Positions 1 through 6,079 of a stretch of 12,035 bases of DNA are shown here, piece after piece. The DNA is from Kiloniellaceae bacterium (GTDB lineage: Bacteria; Pseudomonadota; Alphaproteobacteria; Kiloniellales; Kiloniellaceae): positions 1 to 12,035 of the forward strand of contig JAJFGM010000448.1 of assembly GCA_021776145.1 (NCBI GenBank). Direction: 5' to 3'. The translations under genes and the position numbers were made by a program. The notes below the pieces were generated by a model. It did not search any database. It worked only from the letters and a program-made list of their open reading frames with translations, and was not told the origin of the DNA. Position 1 is the first letter of the stretch; each line of letters starts with the position of its first letter.

Positions 1-518
1 TCGTCGCGGTGCTCGATTCGAACTCCGACCCGGCGGACATCGCCTATCCGATTCCCGGAAACGACGATGCGATTCGCGCAATTGGCCTGTTCTGCGAACT
101 TGTCGCCGATGCCGTCCTTGACGGAATTCAAGCTGAACTGACAACCAGTGGCGCCGATATCGGGGCCGCCGAAGAAACTCCGGTCGAGGTCTTGCCCGAG
201 CTGAGTGAAACAAAAAGCCCAGCCGCCGAGGCAACCGCAAAAGCGCCGGCGGCCGAGGCCCCCGCAGTGGAAGCAAAGGCTGCCGAAGCTACCCCAGCCG
301 AAGCCACCCCAGCCGAAGCTACCCCAGCCGAAGCCACCCCAGCCGAAGCCACCCCAGCCGAAGCCACCCCAGCCGAAGCCACCCCAGCCGAAGCAGGCCC
401 AGCAGACGAGACCCCAGCGGACGGGACCCCGAAGAAAGACGCCAAGGCCAAGGATAAAGCGACAGGTGACAAGGGCGCGGAAAGTGACGAACCCAAGGCC
501 GCTAAAACCGTCGCCTAA
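1..518 (+). CDS. rpsB: 30S ribosomal protein S2, C-terminal part with long low-complexity tail (5' end outside window)
   Basis: S2 is a small-subunit ribosomal protein at the head/body junction that helps recruit S1. The gene enters the window already open; the first full codon is at base 3, and 171 residues are visible. The first ~46 residues are the conserved end of S2: LDSNSDP, then YPIPGNDDAIRAI, then a helix ending near VLDGIQAEL. A ~125-residue extension follows (about bases 141-515), rich in Ala, Pro, Glu and Thr. It contains seven perfect AEATP pentapeptides and then a Lys-rich stretch (KKDAKAKDKATGDK). Bacterial S2 usually stops shortly after the conserved helix. Extended tails are known in some alphaproteobacteria, but this one is long and repetitive. 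The tail is probably disordered; its function is unknown. tsf follows 119 bp downstream, the normal rpsB-tsf arrangement. Confidence 0.95.
   Translation, partial: VAVLDSNSDPADIAYPIPGNDDAIRAIGLFCELVADAVLDGIQAELTTSGADIGAAEETPVEVLPELSETKSPAAEATAKAPAAEAPAVEAKAAEATPAEATPAEATPAEATPAEATPAEATPAEATPAEAGPADETPADGTPKKDAKAKDKATGDKGAESDEPKAAKTVA
282..401 (+). repeat. 15-bp in-frame tandem repeat (AEATP) in the S2 tail
   Basis: Seven consecutive 15-bp units of the form gccgaagcYacccca run from 282 to 386, followed by a degenerate eighth unit at 387-401 (gccgaagcaggccca, read as AEAGP). Units 1 and 3 carry T at the variable wobble position; units 2 and 4-7 carry C and are identical base for base. The unit length is a multiple of three, so gain or loss of units changes the S2 tail without breaking the frame. 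The near-identity of synonymous positions points to recent slippage or unequal recombination rather than old selected repetition. Confidence 0.95.
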
Positions 519-567
519 GGACGGCCGTGGCATCACGCCAATCGACAGGCTTTGATTAGTATGAATG

Positions 568-599
568 GCAAGGCCACGGTGGAACTGGCCGGGCCTTGC
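568..599 (+). promoter_or_regulatory. Hairpin in the rpsB-tsf spacer
   Basis: An 8-bp perfect stem, GCAAGGCC (568-575) with GGCCTTGC (592-599), encloses a 16-nt loop that can itself fold weakly. It sits 38 bases before the tsf start. No T-run follows, so it is not a standard intrinsic terminator. Possible roles are partial attenuation, RNA processing or mRNA protection between rpsB and tsf. The structure is visible; the role is inferred. Confidence 0.4.
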
Positions 600-622
600 A
601 TTGCCAACAGGTAAATCCAACC

Positions 623-629
623 AGAAGGA
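623..629 (+). promoter_or_regulatory. Shine-Dalgarno site of tsf
   Basis: AGAAGGA lies 8 nt before the ATG at 638. This fixes the tsf start there rather than at the upstream in-frame ATG at 596, which would add a 14-residue non-conserved stretch and fall inside the spacer hairpin. Confidence 0.75.
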
Positions 630-637
630 TTATAATT

Positions 638-1564
638 ATGGCCGCTATTTCCGCTGCGCTGGTCAAGGAGCTGCGCGAGAAGTCGGGCGCCGGCATGATG
701 GATTGCAAGAAAGCGTTGGTCGAAACCGACGGTGATGTCGAGGGTGCCGTCGATTGGCTGCGCAAAAAGGGACTGGCCGCCGCCGCAAAGAAAGCCGGGC
801 GGGTTGCCGCCGAAGGGCTGGTCGGGGTCGCGGCCGCGGGTTCCCGCGGTGCCGTCGTCGAAGTCAATGCAGAAACCGATTTCGTGGCCCGCAACGAGAC
901 TTTTCAGGATTTCGTGCGTAATTGCGCGTCTTTGGCGCTGGAAGCCAACGGCGACATCGATGCCCTTGCCAGTGCGGTCTATCCCGGCGGTGGCAATGCC
1001 GTAAGTGAGCAACTTACTCAGATGATCGCCACGATCGGCGAGAATATGGCATTGCGCCGCACCGCACAGCTCGCCGTCTCCGATGGGATCGTGGCGACCT
1101 ATGTTCACAACCAGTCGGCGCCCGAACTTGGTAAGATCGGTGTCCTCGTGGCCCTGGAGTCCAGTGGGGACAAGGACAAGCTGAGCGCTCTGGGCAAGCA
1201 GCTTGCGATGCATGTCGCGGCGGCCAATCCGCAGGCCCTCGATAAGGATTCGGTGGATCAGGGCATGCTTGACCGCGAACGCGATGTGCTGAGCGAACAG
1301 GCCCGTGCCAGTGGCAAGCCGGAAGAGATCATTGCCAAGATGGTCGAGGGGCGTTTGCGTAAGTACTTCGAGGAGGTCTGTCTTCTAGAACAGGTCTTCG
1401 TAGTCGATGGCGAAAACAAGGTCGGTAAGGTCGTCGAGGCGATGGCGAAGGACATTGGGGCCGCGATCAAGCTGGTCGGATTTGTCCGCTATCAGCTCGG
1501 TGAAGGCATCGAACGCGAAGAGAGTGATTTCGCCGCCGAAGTAGCCGCGACCCGGGGCAGCTGA
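638..1564 (+). CDS. tsf: Translation elongation factor Ts (EF-Ts)
   Basis: EF-Ts is the cytosolic guanine-nucleotide exchange factor that releases GDP from EF-Tu during elongation. The product is 308 residues, a usual length. The N-terminal UBA-like domain reads MAAISAALVKELREKSGAG and contains the signature LREKSGAGMMDCKKAL (residues 12-27). The hallmark TDFV motif, which inserts at the EF-Tu nucleotide site, is at residues 80-83 in EVNAETDFVARN. The dimerisation core continues with MALRR and later HVAAANPQAL, followed by an EEVCLLEQVFV segment as in other EF-Ts proteins. The start is set by the Shine-Dalgarno site at 623-629. The gene sits between rpsB and pyrH as in most proteobacteria. 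No key residue is missing. Confidence 0.98.
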   Translation: MAAISAALVKELREKSGAGMMDCKKALVETDGDVEGAVDWLRKKGLAAAAKKAGRVAAEGLVGVAAAGSRGAVVEVNAETDFVARNETFQDFVRNCASLALEANGDIDALASAVYPGGGNAVSEQLTQMIATIGENMALRRTAQLAVSDGIVATYVHNQSAPELGKIGVLVALESSGDKDKLSALGKQLAMHVAAANPQALDKDSVDQGMLDRERDVLSEQARASGKPEEIIAKMVEGRLRKYFEEVCLLEQVFVVDGENKVGKVVEAMAKDIGAAIKLVGFVRYQLGEGIEREESDFAAEVAATRGS

Positions 1565-1684
1565 AGTCTCCCGTCTTCCGACAGGCGTCCGGGGGCGAGT
1601 GGGTGGTAGAGGAATTTGGTCGCCGCAGACTCTGATGCTCCGTGCCTTATGGCGCGACGACAAGGGAGAATCGTGTATCATGGC

Positions 1685-1712
1685 GCCCCGTGCGCGGATC
1701 GGGGCCTTCTTT
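1685..1712 (+). terminator. Possible weak intrinsic terminator or attenuator in the tsf-pyrH gap
   Basis: A GC-rich 6-bp perfect stem, GCCCCG (1685-1690) with CGGGGC (1700-1705), has a 9-nt loop and is followed by the pyrimidine tract CTTCTTT (1706-1712). That is the general form of a Rho-independent terminator, but the tail is interrupted and the stem is short. A second, smaller stem (CCGGC 1716-1720 with GCCGG 1729-1733) follows. The 220-bp gap is the longest non-coding stretch in the window, so partial termination or independent expression of pyrH is plausible. This was judged by eye; no folding energy was computed. Confidence 0.35.
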
Positions 1713-1784
1713 GGTCCGGCAGGCCGCAGCCGGTGAATCCTTTACAGCCTTCCGCATCATAGCCAAGAGGGACCTCCCGCCGAT

Positions 1785-2516
1785 ATGCCGTCAGACTTAC
1801 CTCGCTACAAGAGAGTCCTGCTGAAAATCTCCGGTGAGGCCCTGATGGGGCGCCACGAATTCGGTGTTGACCCCGAGATGGTTTCTCAGATCGCCCGGGA
1901 TGTACGCGCGGTTCACGAGATGGGGGTGCAAGTCGGACTGGTTGTCGGTGGCGGCAATATCTTTCGCGGATTGTCCCTGGCCGCCGAGGGCATGGAGCGT
2001 GCCAGCGCCGACTACATGGGCATGCTGGCGACGGTCATCAATGCGCCGGCCATGCAAAACGCGTTGGAGAACATCGGTGTAAACACGCGGGTTCTCTCGG
2101 CCATTCCCATGGCGACCGTTGCCGAACCTTATATCCGCCGCCGCGCCGTGCGTCACATGGAAAAGGGCAGGGTGGTGGTATTTGGCGCCGGCACCGGAAA
2201 TCCCTATTTCACGACCGACTCAGCGGCAGCACTGCGGGCCTCCGAGATGAGCTGCGATGTCTTATTGAAGGGCACCAAGGTCGATGGCGTGTATGACGCC
2301 GATCCGGTAAAGGTGCCGGACGCGCAGCGCTATGATTGCCTTACCTATATGGAGGTTCTGACCAAGGACCTGGGTGTCATGGACCACGCCGCGATCTCCT
2401 TGGCACGTGAAAACCGCATTCCGATTTTGGTATTCTCCATTTATGAAGCTGGCGCCTTTGCCCGGGTTCTCGCCGGCGATGGGCGCTATACTGTTGTTCG
2501 GGATAGCTGTAGCTAA
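1785..2516 (+). CDS. pyrH: Uridylate kinase (UMP kinase)
   Basis: PyrH phosphorylates UMP to UDP with ATP, feeding UTP and CTP synthesis. It belongs to the amino-acid-kinase fold family and forms a cytosolic hexamer. The protein is 243 residues, a normal length. Visible motifs are the phosphate-binding LLKISGEAL (K14, S16, G17, E18), GGGNIFRG near 55-62, DYMGMLATVINAPAMQ near 76-91, GAGTGNPYFTTDSAA near 134-148 (UMP and ATP contacts), and KVDGVYDADP near 165-174. A purine-rich AAGAGGGA (1765-1772) precedes the ATG at a somewhat long distance of 12 nt. frr begins only 14 bases after the stop, so the two are likely co-transcribed. CdsA downstream uses CTP, which derives from this enzyme's product. 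Confidence 0.98.
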   Translation: MPSDLPRYKRVLLKISGEALMGRHEFGVDPEMVSQIARDVRAVHEMGVQVGLVVGGGNIFRGLSLAAEGMERASADYMGMLATVINAPAMQNALENIGVNTRVLSAIPMATVAEPYIRRRAVRHMEKGRVVVFGAGTGNPYFTTDSAAALRASEMSCDVLLKGTKVDGVYDADPVKVPDAQRYDCLTYMEVLTKDLGVMDHAAISLARENRIPILVFSIYEAGAFARVLAGDGRYTVVRDSCS

Positions 2517-2530
2517 GAGAGGGAGGGAGC

Positions 2531-3088
2531 GTGGCTGATCCAGATCTAAGCGATGTCAAACGTCGCATGGACGGTGCAATCGATGCGCTGCACCGCGAAT
2601 TTGCCGGCCTGCGAACTGGACGCGCCTCGGCGGGATTGCTGGAGCCGATCCAGGTGCCGGCCTATGGCGCGATGATGCCGATGAATCAGGTCGGGTCGAT
2701 CAGCGTGCCGGAACCGCGCATGGTCAGCGTGCAGGTTTGGGATCGAACGCAAGTCGGCGCCGTCGAGAAAGCGATCCGGGATTCCGGTTTGGGACTCAAT
2801 CCGGTGACCGATGGGCAAGTTGTCCGCGTGCCGATTCCGGCGCTATCCGAAGAACGCCGTGTCGAATTGACCAAGATTGCCGGCAAGTATTCCGAACAGG
2901 CCCGCGTGGCCGTGCGCAACGTCCGTCGCGACGGAATGGAAATGCTGCGCGACATGGAAAAGGACGGCGAGATCTCAAAAGACGAGCATCGCCTTTGGTC
3001 GGATGAGATCCAGGAGATGACCGACGCGCACGTCAAGAAAATTGACGAAGTAACCGCCCAGAAGGAAGAGGAAATCCTCCAGGTCTAG
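2531..3088 (+). CDS. frr: Ribosome recycling factor
   Basis: RRF acts with EF-G after termination to split the post-termination ribosome. The 185-residue length is exactly typical. It shows the family pattern: the N-terminal helix (LSDVKRRMDGAIDALHREF), the conserved LRTGRAS(A) segment, then the second domain with VPAYG, SVPEPRM and WDR, and the charged C-terminal helices (RRDGMEMLRDMEKDGEISKDE). The start is GTG. It is supported by the dense Shine-Dalgarno tract GGAGGGAG at 2522-2529 and by the MADPDLSDVKRRM beginning, which matches the family. It lies 14 bp after pyrH. Confidence 0.98.
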   Translation: MADPDLSDVKRRMDGAIDALHREFAGLRTGRASAGLLEPIQVPAYGAMMPMNQVGSISVPEPRMVSVQVWDRTQVGAVEKAIRDSGLGLNPVTDGQVVRVPIPALSEERRVELTKIAGKYSEQARVAVRNVRRDGMEMLRDMEKDGEISKDEHRLWSDEIQEMTDAHVKKIDEVTAQKEEEILQV

Positions 3089-3118
3089 AAGTGCACTGAA
3101 TATTTGTACCCGGCGTGA

Positions 3119-3153
3119 AGGTGTCTTTGGAATTCGGCTCGCCCAAAGACCCT
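3119..3153 (+). promoter_or_regulatory. Strong hairpin in the frr-uppS spacer
   Basis: GTCTTTGG (3123-3130) pairs perfectly with CCAAAGAC (3143-3150) around a 12-nt loop. Allowing one bulged T at 3122, AGG (3119-3121) also pairs with CCT (3151-3153), giving an 11-bp stem. No T-run follows, so it is not a canonical Rho-independent terminator. It may be a processing site, a stabiliser of the frr 3' end, or part of a uppS control element; the role is inferred. Confidence 0.45.
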
Positions 3154-3163
3154 CGTTCCGGAC

Positions 3164-3192
3164 GCGTCATACCAGGTGGGCCACCAGATAAT
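3164..3192 (+). promoter_or_regulatory. Weak candidate promoter for uppS
   Basis: GATAAT at 3187-3192 matches five of six bases of the vegetative -10 consensus. GCGTCA at 3164-3169 lies 17 bp upstream but matches only three of six bases of the -35 consensus. Transcription would begin roughly 10 bases before the uppS ATG. The match is weak and could be chance. Confidence 0.2.
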
Positions 3193-3209
3193 CGACCGGT
3201 TTCGTTGCC

Positions 3210-3947
3210 ATGAGTGTTATTCCAGCCGCTGAAGACAGAGCCGTGCCTTTGCACGTTGCGATCATAATGGATGGCAACGGACGCTGGGCGAACGCCCGCG
3301 GCTTGCCGCGCGCCCTTGGTCATCAACGTGGCGCCGAAGCCGTTCGGCGTAGCGTCAAGGGGGCAGTCGAACTGGGGATCCGCTATTTGACCCTTTATGG
3401 GTTTTCTTCGGAGAACTGGCGGCGCCCGCTGGCAGAAATCGAAGACCTCATGGGATTGCTGCGGCGTTATCTGCAGGCGGAGATCGCGGAGCTGCACGCT
3501 CAGAGAGTGCGGCTGCGGGTTATCGGCGAGCGCGGTCGTCTGCCGATGGATATCAACAAGCTGATCCGCGATGCCGAAGAACTGACACGAGAAGGCGATC
3601 AACTCAACTTGACCATTGCGTTGAGCTATGGCGGCCGCCAGGAAATCGTCAGCGCGGCACGGCGCGTCTGCGAGGCTGTGGCCAGCGGTGAGATCGGTCC
3701 CGACGAGGTCGACGAAGCGGTCTTTGCGGCCAACCTTTTTACCAACGAGTTGCCGGATCCCGACCTCTTGATCCGAACCAGCGGAGAACAAAGGATCAGC
3801 AACTTCTTGCTCTGGCAATCGGCCTACAGCGAGTTCATCTTCATCGAAAAACTCTGGCCTGACTTTGGTAAGGACGACCTGGCCAACGCGGTACAGGAAT
3901 ACCAAAGACGCGATCGGCGTTATGGCGCAAGAGCCGAATCCCGATAA
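3210..3947 (+). CDS. uppS: Isoprenyl (undecaprenyl) diphosphate synthase, cis-prenyltransferase
   Basis: UppS condenses isopentenyl diphosphate units onto farnesyl diphosphate to make the C55 lipid carrier used for peptidoglycan and surface polysaccharides. The 245-residue product carries the cis-prenyltransferase signature HVAIIMDGNGRWA (residues 15-27, catalytic Asp at 21), GFSSENWRRP (64-73), and the C-terminal DLLIRTSGEQRISNF...YSE block (185-208) with the conserved Arg/Ser substrate contacts. The ATG at 3210 is the natural start ahead of the conserved block, but no clear Shine-Dalgarno sequence precedes it. The 3' end overlaps cdsA by 26 bases in another frame. Product chain length (C55 versus shorter) cannot be read from sequence alone; C55 is inferred from context. 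Confidence 0.97.
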   Translation: MSVIPAAEDRAVPLHVAIIMDGNGRWANARGLPRALGHQRGAEAVRRSVKGAVELGIRYLTLYGFSSENWRRPLAEIEDLMGLLRRYLQAEIAELHAQRVRLRVIGERGRLPMDINKLIRDAEELTREGDQLNLTIALSYGGRQEIVSAARRVCEAVASGEIGPDEVDEAVFAANLFTNELPDPDLLIRTSGEQRISNFLLWQSAYSEFIFIEKLWPDFGKDDLANAVQEYQRRDRRYGARAESR

Positions 3948-4749
3948 CCCGGAACAAAAAGCAGGGCTGCTCCTGCGCGTCGGCTCGGCGCTGGTGCTGG
4001 CGCCGCCAATTCTGGCCGCGCTCTATTTCGGACCGCCCTACAGCCATTTGCTGATCCTTGTTGGTGCTGGTCTCATGGCATGGGAGTGGGCCAAACTCTG
4101 TAATGAAGGCCTCCTCGACTTGCCGGCCTATCTGGTCATCGGCTCCGTCGTTGCCGCGGTGGCCGCCGGCGCCTTCGAGCAGTACGGGATCGGCGGGTGG
4201 ATCATTGCCGCGGGCGCCATGGCGGTGGCTGTTGCCGGTTTGCGGCACCAGCCCGAGCGTTCGGTTTGGCTGGCGCTCGGAATTTGCTATCTGGCTTTGG
4301 CCTGCCTGGCTTTTCAATGGCTGCGGGCCGACCAGGTGTTTGGCCGCGTCATGGTTTTCTGGCTTTTCGGCGTGGTCTGGGCGACCGATATTGGCGCCTA
4401 TTTTTTCGGCCGCGCCATTGGCGGGCCGAAACTTGCGCCCGCGATCAGTCCAAAAAAGACCTGGGCCGGACTCATTGGTGGCATGGCCTGCGCGGTTCTT
4501 GTCGGGCTTTCCTTCGCTTACTGGGCGGAACAGGAAAACTACCTCGATTTCATCATTTACAGCGCCGTACTGGCGGTCGTCTCACAGATCGGAGATCTCT
4601 TCGAATCCAGCTTGAAGCGACGCTTCGGAGCCAAGGACTCCAGCCGGCTCATCCCCGGACACGGGGGTGTCCTGGATCGTGCGGACGGGCTATTGGCGGG
4701 TTGTCTTGTCGTCGCGATCCTGACCTGGCTGACCGGGGCCTCGAGCTGA
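3922..4749 (+). CDS. cdsA: Phosphatidate cytidylyltransferase (CDP-diacylglycerol synthase)
   Basis: CdsA is an inner-membrane enzyme that makes CDP-diacylglycerol from CTP and phosphatidic acid, the branch point for all phospholipids. From the ATG at 3922 the protein is 275 residues with about eight hydrophobic segments, beginning at LLLRVGSALVLAPPILAAL (~17-35). It contains SPKKTWAGLIGG (176-187) and the full family signature from ~229-256: SLKRRFGAKD, then IPGHGGVLDRAD, with the metal-binding Asp residues. An in-frame ATG at 3865 would add 19 residues lying wholly inside uppS, and those residues show no family resemblance. The 3922 start gives a 26-bp overlap with uppS, and dxr follows after a single base. 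Translation is probably coupled across all three genes. Confidence 0.97.
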   Translation: MAQEPNPDNPEQKAGLLLRVGSALVLAPPILAALYFGPPYSHLLILVGAGLMAWEWAKLCNEGLLDLPAYLVIGSVVAAVAAGAFEQYGIGGWIIAAGAMAVAVAGLRHQPERSVWLALGICYLALACLAFQWLRADQVFGRVMVFWLFGVVWATDIGAYFFGRAIGGPKLAPAISPKKTWAGLIGGMACAVLVGLSFAYWAEQENYLDFIIYSAVLAVVSQIGDLFESSLKRRFGAKDSSRLIPGHGGVLDRADGLLAGCLVVAILTWLTGASS

Positions 4750-4750
4750 T

Positions 4751-5941
4751 ATGGCGATCATCGGCGAATTGGCGGACCTGCCGCGACGGTCAGTATCCAT
4801 CCTGGGTTCGACAGGTTCGGTCGGCAGCAACACGTTGGATCTGATCGAGCGAAACCCACAGAGCTTCGAGGTTGACGCCCTGACCGCCAACCGATCGGTG
4901 GAGCTTCTGGCGCGTCAAGCACGTCGCGTGGGAGCCAAGCTTGCCGTGGTCGCCGACCCTGAGTGTTACAAAGCTCTGAAGGCGGAACTCGCGGGCAGCG
5001 GGATCGAGACGGCCGCCGGACCCGATGCCGTGATCGAAGCGGCGCGGCGGCCGGTGGACCGCCTCATCGCCGCCATCGTTGGCGCGGCCGGATTGGAGCC
5101 GACGCTGGCGGCTGTTCGTCAGGGCTCGATTGTTGGTCTCGCCAACAAGGAGACGCTGGTCTGTGCCGGTTCCCTGATGACCGACGAGGTTGCGCATCAC
5201 GGTGCCCGCTTGCTGCCGGTCGATTCCGAGCACAACGCGATCTTTCAGGTTCTGGAGGATGACTACCACAACAAGGTCGAACGCCTTATCCTGACCGCGT
5301 CCGGTGGCCCTTTTCGCTCCCGCTCGCGCGAAAAGATGGCAGATGTGACGCCAACCGAGGCCGTCGCCCACCCGAATTGGGACATGGGTGCCAAGATCTC
5401 GGTCGATTCCGCCACAATGATGAACAAGGGTCTGGAACTGATTGAAGCCAGACATCTTTTCTCTCTTCCGGGCGAACGGATCGAGATCCTTGTGCATCCG
5501 CAGTCAGTGATACATTCGCTGGTGGCCTACGTCGATGGCTCGGTTCTGGCTCAATTGGGACAGCCGGACATGCGGACGCCGATCGCCTATACCTTGGCCT
5601 GGCCCGATAGAATGCATGCACCGGTAGAGAAGCTCGATCTTGTAGAAATAGGTCAGTTGAACTTCGAAGCGCCCGATCCGGTTCGGTTCCCGGCTCTGCG
5701 GGTGGCCCGTGAGGCTCTCGAAACGGGTGCCTCAGCGCCTGCCGTGTTGAATGCCGCGAACGAGGTGGCTGTGGCCGCCTTTCTTGAGGGAAAGCTGGGC
5801 TTTCTGAATATAATTGCATTGGTCGAACAGACCCTGGAAGCCATGCCGACCGCACCCTTGAGTAGTATTGAGGCGGTTGTCTTCGTCGATCAGGAGGCTC
5901 GTCGTTTGGCCAGGGAGATGTTGCCGCTGCTCGCCGGATGA
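4751..5941 (+). CDS. dxr: 1-deoxy-D-xylulose 5-phosphate reductoisomerase
   Basis: Dxr converts DXP to 2-C-methyl-D-erythritol 4-phosphate with NADPH and a divalent metal, the committed step of the MEP isoprenoid pathway and the target of fosmidomycin. The 396-residue protein has the nucleotide-binding GSTGSVG (19-25), LANKETLV (130-137), the metal ligands in DSEHNA (158-163), SGGPFR (184-189), the flexible-loop HPNW (207-210), and MMNKGLELIEA (223-233) with the third acidic ligand. The C-terminal helical domain includes LNAANEVAVAAF. The gene starts one base after the cdsA stop and precedes rseP by 138 bp. It shares the isoprenoid supply line with uppS two genes upstream. Confidence 0.98.
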   Translation: MAIIGELADLPRRSVSILGSTGSVGSNTLDLIERNPQSFEVDALTANRSVELLARQARRVGAKLAVVADPECYKALKAELAGSGIETAAGPDAVIEAARRPVDRLIAAIVGAAGLEPTLAAVRQGSIVGLANKETLVCAGSLMTDEVAHHGARLLPVDSEHNAIFQVLEDDYHNKVERLILTASGGPFRSRSREKMADVTPTEAVAHPNWDMGAKISVDSATMMNKGLELIEARHLFSLPGERIEILVHPQSVIHSLVAYVDGSVLAQLGQPDMRTPIAYTLAWPDRMHAPVEKLDLVEIGQLNFEAPDPVRFPALRVAREALETGASAPAVLNAANEVAVAAFLEGKLGFLNIIALVEQTLEAMPTAPLSSIEAVVFVDQEARRLAREMLPLLAG

Positions 5942-6068
5942 AGGCGATTGCTTTGCAACATGGCTGGTTTGTATTATTCACTTGCCCAGCCTAGATTGGC
6001 AGGTATCGGCGGGTAGCCTTAGGCACGGCTGGCGGCGAGGCACAGGCATTTGCGAGCTGTGGCGCACC

Positions 6069-6073
6069 AGGAA
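6069..6073 (+). promoter_or_regulatory. Shine-Dalgarno site of rseP
   Basis: AGGAA lies 6 nt before the GTG at 6080 and supports that start. The nearby ATG at 6090 is out of frame, and the in-frame TTG at 6101 has no better site. Confidence 0.6.
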
Positions 6074-6079
6074 CGGTAA

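Noticed and set aside
282..401. Possible CRISPR-like array
   Set aside because: The units are 15 bp, directly adjacent with no spacers, and lie inside a coding frame.
128..496. - strand frame with an AGVAS repeat opposite the S2 tail
   Set aside because: It is the mirror of the 15-bp repeat. Any repeat with a unit divisible by three gives periodic peptides in all open frames.
1676..1681. TATCAT resembling a -10 box upstream of pyrH
   Set aside because: No acceptable -35 lies 16-18 bp upstream, and it sits immediately before the terminator-like hairpin. TTTACA at 1741-1746 likewise lacks a -10 partner.
1642..1824. 60-codon + strand frame between tsf and pyrH
   Set aside because: It runs into pyrH in another frame, has no ribosome binding site and shows no recognisable protein features.
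3033..3905. 290-codon open frame on the - strand across uppS
   Set aside because: It is antisense to a gene with full catalytic motifs. Long antisense frames are common in GC-rich DNA with biased wobble, and the translation shows no recognisable domain. The - strand frames at 533-1213, 4790-5497, 5286-5981 and 5978-6805 were dropped for the same reason.
5948..5977. TTGCTT-18-TATTAT as a promoter for rseP
   Set aside because: The -35 matches only three of six bases and the spacing is loose. It is possible but not strong enough to list as a feature.
6070..6074. GGAAC as a possible ECF/sigma-E type -35 element for rseP-bamA
   Set aside because: No matching -10 element lies 16-18 bp downstream, and the bases are better explained as the rseP ribosome binding site.
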